Below are positions 22,087-30,294 of a DNA stretch of 34,899 bases, piece after piece. The stretch comes from an uncultured Pelagibacteraceae bacterium. Lineage in GTDB: Bacteria; Pseudomonadota; Alphaproteobacteria; Pelagibacterales; Pelagibacteraceae. Under the pieces are notes generated by a model. That model saw nothing but the letters and a program-made list of their open reading frames with translations. It was not told the origin of the DNA and did no database searches. The position numbers and the translations under genes are program-made. The stretch covers positions 1 to 34,899 of the forward strand of contig CACFOC010000009.1 of NCBI GenBank assembly GCA_902567945.1, in the 5' to 3' direction. Within the stretch, counting starts at the first letter, position 1. Each line of letters opens with the position of its first letter.

Positions 22087-23997
22087 ATGAAAAATACATC
22101 AGAAAAGAAAATTACAAAATCCTTCGAAAGATTATTAGACAAAGGAGTTCATAGAGGTTTTATTACTTATGAAGAACTGGGCAAATCTCTTGGCAAAAGA
22201 AACATTAGTCAAGAAAATATAGAAAAAGCTTTTTTATATTCTTTTGATAACAAAGTTTGTCTCGTTGAAAAAAAATCAGATTATCGCCTAATTAAGAAAA
22301 AACAAACAAGCTCAAACGAAAGTGAGAAAAGTTCTGAACAGGATAAAAGTGATGATCCTATAAGAATGTACCTAAGAGAAATGGGAGGAGTTGAGCTTCT
22401 TTCTCGAGAGGGTGAAATTGCTATAGCAAAAAGAATAGAAGCTGGGAAGAATGTTATGATAAATGCACTTTTACAAAGTCCTCTAACAGCAAAAAAAATT
22501 TTTGAATGGAAAGATAAGCTAGAAAAAAATGAAATTTTAGTTAGAGAAATTATAGATATAGATTCAACTTACCTTGATTTAGACTCTGAAGGAGAGGATG
22601 CAAACCAGAAAAAAAATAAATTAAAAAACAAATTAAAAGATAAAAAAGAGGAAGATGAAAAATCAGACAAAGACAAAGACAAAGAAAAAGATGGGAACGA
22701 TAAAGACAACACATATTCTGAAGATGATGAATTCAATCCTTCTCTGGCTGCAATGGAAGAAGAAATTAAACCCCAAGTCATTTCTACTATTCATTCTCTT
22801 TCAAAACAATATTCAAAACTAATTAAGTATCAAAATGAAAAGTTAGAATGTGTTTTAAGTGGTAAAGAATTTTCTCGATCAAAAGAAAAAGCTTTCAAAG
22901 AAATTCAAAATCAAATATCTTTAAAAATAAAAACGTTACAATTAAATCCTACAATATTAGAAGAATTAGTTAAGGAACACTATCAAGAGAATAAAAAAGT
23001 TGTTGGACTAGATGGTCTTTTACTTAGATCAGCAATGGAGAATAAAATATCAAGAGAAGAGTTTCTTAAATACTATATAGGAAATGAAATAAATCCAAAT
23101 TTCCAATCATTTCTTAATGAAAACATACTCTGGAAAAACTTTTTTAAAAAAAAGAAAAAAGAATTTTCTGAAATTAGAGATAGGCTAATAGAATTTAGTA
23201 AAAAAATTGGCTTGTCAGTAAGTGAGTATAAAGTTTTAGTTAGTAGAATTCAAAAAGGAGAAAAAGAGGCTCGAGTTGCCAAAAAAGAAATGGTAGAAGC
23301 TAATTTAAGATTAGTGATATCAATAGCAAAAAAATATACAAATAGAGGTCTACAGTTTTTAGATTTAATTCAGGAAGGTAACATTGGGTTAATGAAAGCG
23401 GTAGATAAATTCGAATACCAGAGAGGTTATAAATTTTCAACTTATGCAACTTGGTGGATTAGACAAGCTATTACTCGATCAATAGCAGACCAAGCAAGGA
23501 CAATTAGGATACCAGTGCATATGATAGAAACAATTAATAAAATAGTAAGAACATCAAGACAAATTTTGAGTGATCTGGGAAGAGAACCAACTCCAGAGGA
23601 GCTTGCAAAAAAATTAGCTATGCCATTAGATAGGGTCAGAAAAGTTTTAAAAATCTCTAAAGAACCAGTTTCATTAGAAACTCCTGTAGGCGATGAAGAA
23701 GATAGTAGTCTCGGTGATTTTATAGAAGATCAAAATGCTCTGCAGCCTCTAGACGCCTCAATAAGATCTAACTTAGGAGAATCTACAACTAAGATATTGG
23801 CCACTTTAACTCCAAGAGAAGAAAGAGTTTTGCGTATGCGATTTGGAATTGGAATGAATACAGATCACACTTTAGAGGAAGTAGGTTTACAATTTTCAGT
23901 TACAAGAGAAAGAATAAGACAAATTGAAGCTAAGGCCTTAAGAAAACTTAAACATCCCAGCAGATCTAAACATTTAAAAAGCTTCTTAGAGAAATAA
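22087..23997 (+). CDS. rpoD: RNA polymerase primary sigma factor (sigma-70)
   Basis: 636 aa; [29 protein letters not shown] (1.2), [74 protein letters not shown], region 4 [30 protein letters not shown]. Confidence 0.98.
   Translation: MKNTSEKKITKSFERLLDKGVHRGFITYEELGKSLGKRNISQENIEKAFLYSFDNKVCLVEKKSDYRLIKKKQTSSNESEKSSEQDKSDDPIRMYLREMGGVELLSREGEIAIAKRIEAGKNVMINALLQSPLTAKKIFEWKDKLEKNEILVREIIDIDSTYLDLDSEGEDANQKKNKLKNKLKDKKEEDEKSDKDKDKEKDGNDKDNTYSEDDEFNPSLAAMEEEIKPQVISTIHSLSKQYSKLIKYQNEKLECVLSGKEFSRSKEKAFKEIQNQISLKIKTLQLNPTILEELVKEHYQENKKVVGLDGLLLRSAMENKISREEFLKYYIGNEINPNFQSFLNENILWKNFFKKKKKEFSEIRDRLIEFSKKIGLSVSEYKVLVSRIQKGEKEARVAKKEMVEANLRLVISIAKKYTNRGLQFLDLIQEGNIGLMKAVDKFEYQRGYKFSTYATWWIRQAITRSIADQARTIRIPVHMIETINKIVRTSRQILSDLGREPTPEELAKKLAMPLDRVRKVLKISKEPVSLETPVGDEEDSSLGDFIEDQNALQPLDASIRSNLGESTTKILATLTPREERVLRMRFGIGMNTDHTLEEVGLQFSVTRERIRQIEAKALRKLKHPSRSKHLKSFLEK
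22666..22689 (+). repeat. Hexanucleotide tandem GACAAA x3 plus GAAAAA inside rpoD
   Basis: gacaaagacaaagacaaagaaaaa read directly; encodes DKDKDKEK. Confidence 0.9.
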
Positions 23998-24011
23998 AAA
24001 TTTGATCTTTA

Positions 24012-24896
24012 ATGATTAAATTACTTTGGAATACTGAATATCAAAATCTACCAGATCCAAACAATCCTACAAAGCAGGATTTAGTGGACAATAAATGGGG
24101 TATTTATCATAAAAAAAATTCTGACAGATGGATTTTTAATATTTTAAAGAATGTAAAATTTAACATTATAGATGATGAAAAAAAATTAAAGAAAGAAGAT
24201 ATTCTTATAATCGTAGATTCTAGTCCAGAAAAGAAAAAAGAATTTTATATAAAACTAAAATTAGCGTGTAATAAAATTTTTCTAATACATTTAGGCGATG
24301 AATCAGGGATACTTGATTTAAGTAGTATTTATGATGGTTTTAACTTTGTTTGGCGATCATTCTGTCTTAGAAGATTTTTTGACAATAAAAAAGTTAAATG
24401 TATACCAATTGGATATAAATCAGGAGTTCATTTAAATAAAGAAATTAAGAAAAAATATAAGTGGTCTTTTATTGGCACTCCACATAGATCAAGTAGACAT
24501 GATTTACTATTTCAATTATCACAAATAAAACCTTCGTTTTGCCATATAACAAAAAAATTTAACGAAAAGATTATTGATAGCTTAGAAATGAGTAAAGTGT
24601 TGTCTTCAACGGAATTTATACCTTGTCCAAATGGTTTCTTTCATCCCGAAACATACAGACTTTATGAAGCTTTGGAATGTGGGTGTATACCAATTGTAGA
24701 GAATGCTTTTCAATACTATGATCGTCTTTTTCCAAATAATCCATTTATTAAAGTCGACAAATGGATAGATGCAAAATCTATAATTAAAGATTGGAACGAA
24801 GAACAAATAAATAAAAAAAGAAAAGAATGTCAATTATGGTGGCATAAATATCAAAAACAACTTCAAGAAGACATACTTAATACAATTACATTATGA
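24012..24896 (+). CDS. Exostosin (GT47)-like glycosyltransferase
   Basis: 294 aa; KYKWSFIGTPHRSSRHDLL and FIPCPNGFFHPETYRLYEALECGCIPIVE resemble the exostosin C-terminal domain. Confidence 0.72.
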   Translation: MIKLLWNTEYQNLPDPNNPTKQDLVDNKWGIYHKKNSDRWIFNILKNVKFNIIDDEKKLKKEDILIIVDSSPEKKKEFYIKLKLACNKIFLIHLGDESGILDLSSIYDGFNFVWRSFCLRRFFDNKKVKCIPIGYKSGVHLNKEIKKKYKWSFIGTPHRSSRHDLLFQLSQIKPSFCHITKKFNEKIIDSLEMSKVLSSTEFIPCPNGFFHPETYRLYEALECGCIPIVENAFQYYDRLFPNNPFIKVDKWIDAKSIIKDWNEEQINKKRKECQLWWHKYQKQLQEDILNTITL

Positions 24897-25237
24897 AAGA
24901 TAGCAAATTAGATAAAATTGAAATATTTATTAAAGAGCAAAAAATTTCTGAGGCTCAATTTGAATTATCAAAATTAGGTAAAGAATATGAAAAAAATCCA
25001 GACTATCTTTTTTTAAGAGGAAAGGTTTTTTATTTAAATAGATTATATTATGCAGCGATAGACGCATTGCTAATAGCTTTAGAATTTGAAAAAAATAATA
25101 AAATTTATAATTTGATCGCTGAAATTTACGGAGTAATTGGAAATAACGAATTAAAAAAAAAAATTATGGATTTAAATTTAAGATCAGAAGCAATCAAATC
25201 GCTAAAAGAACAATTATACGGAATTTATAGAAAATAA
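24893..25237 (+). CDS. Small TPR-like protein
   Basis: 114 aa; helical repeats (YLFLRGKVFYLNRLYYAAIDALLIALEFEKNNKIYNLIAEIYGVIGN) consistent with TPR; ATGA overlap with the upstream gene. Confidence 0.6.
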   Translation: MKDSKLDKIEIFIKEQKISEAQFELSKLGKEYEKNPDYLFLRGKVFYLNRLYYAAIDALLIALEFEKNNKIYNLIAEIYGVIGNNELKKKIMDLNLRSEAIKSLKEQLYGIYRK

Positions 25238-25254
25238 TTAAATTTAAAAAATTA

Positions 25255-26196
25255 CTAATTTTCTTTATAATTTTTTATTTCTTTAATTATATACCTTGGT
25301 CTTCCTCTTGTCTGTTCGTGAATTCTTGCTATATAGAGGCTCGAAATTCCAATTGTAATTAATATTATTCCTGAAAAAAAAGATATTGAGATTAATAATT
25401 GGGTAGTACCTGGTACTGCTAATCCAATAAATTTTTGATAAAAAGCATAAAAAATTAAAATCACTGAAAATAAAAAAGTAATTAATCCTAAAATAATTCC
25501 TAAATATAATGGGGCTAAAGAAAAACTAGTTATGCCTCTAATAAATTCTAAAGTTGGCCCGACCGATGAAAATAGTGGAAATTTAGACTTTCCAGCAGGT
25601 CTACTTTCTAAAACATATTCAACAAAAGTCTGTTTGAAACCAACCCAAACAGACAATCCTCTAACATAGGGATTATATTCATGAGGATTTCTTATATGCT
25701 CTATTGCTCGCCTTGAAATAAGTTTAAAATCCCCAGCATCTAAAGGAAGTGGTATATAAGATAATTTATTTATTATCCTGTAAGCAATCTTAGTTAAGAA
25801 TATTTGTAATTTACTTTCTCCTAACCTTTTAGTTCTGACAGTATGAACTACATCAAAACCATTTTCAAACTTCTCAATAAGCTTAGGAATAAGTTCCGGA
25901 GGGTCTTGTAGATCTGCCTCCATATATATAACACAATCTCCTGAGCAATTATCAAATCCAGCTAAAATACAAGGTGCATTTCCGAATCTTCGAGACATAT
26001 TTATTATTTTTATTGGATATTTTTTTTGAAGATCGATTAATAATTTTTCAGACGAGTCAGAAGAGTCATCGTTTACAAAAATCATTTCATATTTCCAATT
26101 ATTTAACTTTTCAACTGTTTTAGAAACTCTAGACACGAGTTCAGGAATAATCTCTTGTTCATTTCTAAATGAAAATATTATAGAAAGTAATTTCAT
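25255..26196 (-). CDS. GT2 family glycosyltransferase, polyprenyl-phosphate glycosyltransferase (GtrB/DPM-like) with two C-terminal TM helices
   Basis: 313 aa; SIIFSFRNEQEIIPEL, IFVNDDSSDSSEKLL, YMEADLQDPPELIPKL, DAGDFKLISRRA, R.RPRYIIKE tail. Confidence 0.92.
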   Translation of the reverse strand: MKLLSIIFSFRNEQEIIPELVSRVSKTVEKLNNWKYEMIFVNDDSSDSSEKLLIDLQKKYPIKIINMSRRFGNAPCILAGFDNCSGDCVIYMEADLQDPPELIPKLIEKFENGFDVVHTVRTKRLGESKLQIFLTKIAYRIINKLSYIPLPLDAGDFKLISRRAIEHIRNPHEYNPYVRGLSVWVGFKQTFVEYVLESRPAGKSKFPLFSSVGPTLEFIRGITSFSLAPLYLGIILGLITFLFSVILIFYAFYQKFIGLAVPGTTQLLISISFFSGIILITIGISSLYIARIHEQTRGRPRYIIKEIKNYKEN

Positions 26197-26203
26197 AATT
26201 TCT

Positions 26204-26914
26204 TTATTTTTTTAAAATAAATTTTTTTTTTTTAATTAAATGTAAAGCTTTTTTTGAAGGAAGCCCAGTTATTTGGCAAGTCCATTTAGGAGAAATTCCA
26301 ACATTTGCTGATAAATGATACATTCCATAATTCCAAGTATATATATCTCCAGCTTTCCATTGAGAAAGAACATTATTACCCACTTGGATTATATGCCCCC
26401 AATCCCAATCTTCTAAAAATAATAAATATCTTTTTATTTTCTTTGAATCTGCATTATTTAAATTTCCTTTTTTTTTTACTCCACCGTATGCATCAAAATG
26501 CCAAGGATTTGTATTTCCTGGATTTTGTTTGAAGCAAGCAATAGTCACATAATCTAGTCCACAGATATTTTTTAGTTTATCAAATTCTTCTGGCAGCTTG
26601 TCTCTATTATCTATCCACTGAGTATATTTAGAGTTATGTTCATTATAACCATGTTTTATATGATCTAATTTTGATGCAGCTTTACTTTCAGGATGTAATT
26701 GAGTTGGAATTAACTTTCCATTCTTAATATCTTCTTTATAAAGTTCAGTAGAAATTTCCTCTTTTTTTTTTTCGAGTTTTTCTTTTATTTTAGAAAAATC
26801 AAAATTCATAATTCTACCAACATATTTACAATCTTTAGATTTAACAGATGGATTATAATGCCAATCTTTTTTTGATTTTTTATATTCTAGCAAGCTTTTA
26901 AATTCTTTAGGCAT
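26204..26914 (-). CDS. 2OG-Fe(II)-type oxygenase-like protein
   Basis: 236 aa; PWHFDAYGG (HxD) followed by GNNVLSQWKAGDIYTWNYGMYHLSANVG (distal H); overlaps the PLP gene by 8 bp. Confidence 0.65.
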   Translation of the reverse strand: MPKEFKSLLEYKKSKKDWHYNPSVKSKDCKYVGRIMNFDFSKIKEKLEKKKEEISTELYKEDIKNGKLIPTQLHPESKAASKLDHIKHGYNEHNSKYTQWIDNRDKLPEEFDKLKNICGLDYVTIACFKQNPGNTNPWHFDAYGGVKKKGNLNNADSKKIKRYLLFLEDWDWGHIIQVGNNVLSQWKAGDIYTWNYGMYHLSANVGISPKWTCQITGLPSKKALHLIKKKKFILKK

Positions 26915-27791
26915 TTTTAATACTCATATTTCCCAATAATTTTGAAATACAAACTCTTCTCCACTCTGTTCCTCTGTCATGATCGTTAAACATTTTATTT
27001 TTTTTATCAGTTATACCAAAAATAACGCAGTCGCTAGGATTTAATTTAAGTTCTCTACAAATTTTTAACTGTTTTTCTCTAAAATTGTTTTGATTGTAAT
27101 CAGGTTCAAATTTTTTACACAGTTCATATCCCACTCCGGCTGAAATTTTTGATACCATATCCATACTTGTAAAAATATCTACCGGATCATCGTTATTTAT
27201 TTTTTTACACCTTAGTCCTATTCGCAACCTTTCTGTTCCATAAAAAGCTTTACTCATACTAAAAGATAATCCCTTTATACAAGGTCTATCTAAATCAAAA
27301 TCAATATTCCTGCAAACTGAAAAATAAGCACAATCTATAAAAACTGGAACATTTAGATCGTCACAAATTTTTATAATATTTTCCATTTCAGGATGTTTTG
27401 TCCCACAATCACTAAATGGTAAAGATATTATTAAAGCATCATTTTTTTTTATTTTATCATCTTCAATGTAAGTCCAACCTGGATAATTGTTTCTCCACGA
27501 TAGGGTATGATATTTAAACTCACCTTTAAAGCATCTCATTCTTCTATTTTTATTTTCGGCATAAAAAAAATCAAATGATTGTGTTGTACCATGAACAAAA
27601 CTTAAAGATTTAAATTTTTTCAAACCGTGTAAATTATTTAACTTACTTGACTGTATCCATTCAAAGTAAATATTTAAAAAATTATTTAATATTTTTTCAT
27701 CATGTAAATATTTTGAACTGAGAGATTTTGATATAAATTCAAAAACCTCTTTATTGGGTATTGGACCAGATTTTTTACCATTAAATTTCAT
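26907..27791 (-). CDS. Short PLP-dependent fold-type-I aminotransferase-like protein
   Basis: 294 aa; FVHGTTQSFDFFY, VPVFIDCAYFSVCR and SFSMSKAFYGTERLRIGLR (candidate Schiff-base Lys + Arg) match fold-type-I landmarks. Confidence 0.65.
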   Translation of the reverse strand: MKFNGKKSGPIPNKEVFEFISKSLSSKYLHDEKILNNFLNIYFEWIQSSKLNNLHGLKKFKSLSFVHGTTQSFDFFYAENKNRRMRCFKGEFKYHTLSWRNNYPGWTYIEDDKIKKNDALIISLPFSDCGTKHPEMENIIKICDDLNVPVFIDCAYFSVCRNIDFDLDRPCIKGLSFSMSKAFYGTERLRIGLRCKKINNDDPVDIFTSMDMVSKISAGVGYELCKKFEPDYNQNNFREKQLKICRELKLNPSDCVIFGITDKKNKMFNDHDRGTEWRRVCISKLLGNMSIKNA

Positions 27792-27831
27792 ACTAACCGA
27801 ATATAACAGGAGTATTAAATAACATATGATT

Positions 27832-29985
27832 TCAAGAATTGTGAATTCTTTTATTTTTTTTCAATTCTAAGCTATCGTATTTTTCAAATTTATTAATTTT
27901 ATCAAAAATATTTACCTTATATTTATTTTCAAAATATTCTTTTTTGATCATTTTATTTTTTTCTTCCCTTTTAATTTTTTCTAAGATTTTGTTATCAAAA
28001 TCTATTTCATTTTTTATATTATCACCCTTTCTAGCCCATATAACTTTCCTTCTTGTAAATTCCCAGTAATTATTTTCAAAATTTTTTGTATTTACAGTTT
28101 TTACAGAGTTTTCAATTCTCTTTAATTTTACACTTTTAGAACCAGAATTAACGTAAAATAAATATTCAGCAATATTATATTTGAAATTTACTTGTCTATT
28201 ATCCATATTAATTCTAGGCATTCTTAGATCCTGGTACATAAATATTTCATCAATTATTTCATGGTTTTTTTGCCATTTTTCTTCTCCAACCAGATTTCTA
28301 ACCAAATTTTTTAACTCTCTATAAAAAACACTAAAATTTTGAGAAACTTCTAGAAATATAATTTCTTCAATATCTAAATATACATCACTATATTTTTTAT
28401 TATAAATTGCTCTTCCTTTTCCTTTTAACAGATCTTCTATCCAATTATTAGTTCTGAATATTAAATTAGTATATATAAATGGATGATCTTTTTCGTTTGC
28501 TTGATCACAAATAAATTTGACTAGATCTTTGCCAGATATTTTCAATTCATTAGCTAGATAATTCATAATATAAAATCCTAATTTAAAACTATGAATTACA
28601 AGTAACACTACTGAAAATAAGTTGCTTTTTTTCCAATCTTTCTTATTCATAGTTGATGTTTCTATTACAATTTCTTCATATTCTCTCAACCACTCTTGTT
28701 CTCTTGGCGAACAGTGAGTTTCTAGCAACTCTATTTTTTTAGTTTTGATACCGTGTTTTTTTTTGTAAGATTCTTCATTCAGTTCAGTATTTGGATAAAC
28801 TTGTGTTTGGTAAATAAATATGTGGTTATTAATATTAGAATGTAAAAGATATCCTAATCCGTCTATCCAACTTTCATAAGTTTCCCCAGGTAATCCCAAG
28901 ATCATTTCTGCATAAACAGGTATTTTTAAACTATTAAATCTTCTTTCTAACTCAGAGTAAGGTTCTAATTTAATATTATCTCTTTTGACATTTTTAAGAG
29001 CTTCTTTCGAATTAGATTGTCTTGCTAATGTAATTCCCTTTTCTAAATCGTAAACATGAAGCATATTTGCTATTTTAAAAATTTGTTCGCTAGTATTTTT
29101 TCCCCAACAAGTTCTAAATTTTTCCGGGTATCCAGATTCAATTTTTTTTTCAATTAATTTTTCAGCAATTTTTATATCCCTTCTGTGCATACCAAAATTA
29201 GAATCAGCATTAAAAAGATATTTTATTTTTTTTTTCGCCACCCAATCTATTTCAGCAAAAACACGTTCTAGTGAATGAAATCTGTATTTCGTAGTATTTC
29301 CTCCTTTTCCCCAATAGCAATATGTACAAAGAAAAGGACAGCCTCTGTTAGTTTCTATAATAGCTTGATAATTATGGTTATTTACATCTTTTACTAAATA
29401 ATCAAATTCTCCTTCCAGGTAAGGTGATGGGTATATATCCATATCTTTAATAAAAGGAAATTTTTCATAATTTATAATGCATTTTTTTGATTTTTGATCT
29501 CTAAAAGCTACATTTGGAATTTTTGAAAAATTTGATTTATCTTCAAGATATCTTAAAAGTATTTCATTAAATGCATCCTCACCCTCAGCTCTAATAGCAA
29601 CATCTATAAATGGATAATTTTTAAAATATTCATCTGGCTGGTGTGGACAACTAGCGCCTCCAAATATAATTAAAGTTTTAAATTTTTCTTTTAAAATTTT
29701 TGCAACTCTTAAGCATAACTGTTCATTCCACATTGCAATAGAAAAAACAGCAATATGAGGAATTTCTTTATAGTAATTTTTTATTATATTTTCTGGTGTT
29801 TCTGGATGAAAAATAAATTTATGAAATTTAAAATTATTTTTAATTTTAACATTTTTCTTTGCATTTGCAGATAAAATTCCCGATACAAGAGGAAGGTAAG
29901 TTACTCCCCCCGAGCCCATAAGCAAGTTGTATTCATTAAAAAAAACATTAATTTTTTTTATACTATTATTCTGATTCATTAACAC
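27832..29985 (-). CDS. B12-binding-domain radical SAM protein
   Basis: 717 aa; N-terminal Rossmann-like B12-binding region (VAKILKEKFKTLIIFGGASCPHQPDEYFKNYPFIDVAIRAEGEDAFNEIL), then NRGCPFLCTYCYWGKGG (CX3CX2C), GLPGETYESWIDGLGYLL, and a ~250-aa C-terminal extension. Confidence 0.9.
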   Translation of the reverse strand: MLMNQNNSIKKINVFFNEYNLLMGSGGVTYLPLVSGILSANAKKNVKIKNNFKFHKFIFHPETPENIIKNYYKEIPHIAVFSIAMWNEQLCLRVAKILKEKFKTLIIFGGASCPHQPDEYFKNYPFIDVAIRAEGEDAFNEILLRYLEDKSNFSKIPNVAFRDQKSKKCIINYEKFPFIKDMDIYPSPYLEGEFDYLVKDVNNHNYQAIIETNRGCPFLCTYCYWGKGGNTTKYRFHSLERVFAEIDWVAKKKIKYLFNADSNFGMHRRDIKIAEKLIEKKIESGYPEKFRTCWGKNTSEQIFKIANMLHVYDLEKGITLARQSNSKEALKNVKRDNIKLEPYSELERRFNSLKIPVYAEMILGLPGETYESWIDGLGYLLHSNINNHIFIYQTQVYPNTELNEESYKKKHGIKTKKIELLETHCSPREQEWLREYEEIVIETSTMNKKDWKKSNLFSVVLLVIHSFKLGFYIMNYLANELKISGKDLVKFICDQANEKDHPFIYTNLIFRTNNWIEDLLKGKGRAIYNKKYSDVYLDIEEIIFLEVSQNFSVFYRELKNLVRNLVGEEKWQKNHEIIDEIFMYQDLRMPRINMDNRQVNFKYNIAEYLFYVNSGSKSVKLKRIENSVKTVNTKNFENNYWEFTRRKVIWARKGDNIKNEIDFDNKILEKIKREEKNKMIKKEYFENKYKVNIFDKINKFEKYDSLELKKNKRIHNS

Positions 29986-30283
29986 TTAATTCTCCACGAA
30001 CTTTATTAATAAATTTTGATAGAATCTCTCTTTCTTCGGGTGAAAAAATACTTTCTTTTTGGTTAGCTGACTTAATTTCATCTTTTATTTTATTTAAAAT
30101 TTCTTGTCTTCCTTGTTTATTATAAAGGTAATTTTCTACTTTGCCTTCATAATCTTTTAATATTTGTCCTAAGGTGAATTGAAAAAGCAAATAAGAAGCA
30201 ATTAGTACAATTAAAGTTTTATAAATAAATAATTTCATGAAAATATTTCTATAAATATTAAGGCATATTATATTTAAAATCAA
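29966..30283 (-). CDS. Small single-TM hypothetical protein
   Basis: 105 aa; hydrophobic FIYKTLIVLIASYLLFQFTLGQIL then charged helix; overlaps the radical SAM gene start by 20 bp. An internal Met (MKLFIYK) is the more likely start (~30238). Confidence 0.6.
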   Translation of the reverse strand: MILNIICLNIYRNIFMKLFIYKTLIVLIASYLLFQFTLGQILKDYEGKVENYLYNKQGRQEILNKIKDEIKSANQKESIFSPEEREILSKFINKVRGELSVNESE

Positions 30284-30294
30284 TTCAAATAAGT

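Noticed and set aside
20889-22781. ORFs 20889..21104 (-) and 22569..22781 (-)
   Set aside because: Shadow ORFs of dnaG and rpoD; the latter is only the reverse of the K/D/E repeat (Ser/Phe/Leu repeats).
24606-26532. ORFs 24606..24833 (-) and 26305..26532 (+)
   Set aside because: Antisense to better-supported genes; no recognisable motif.
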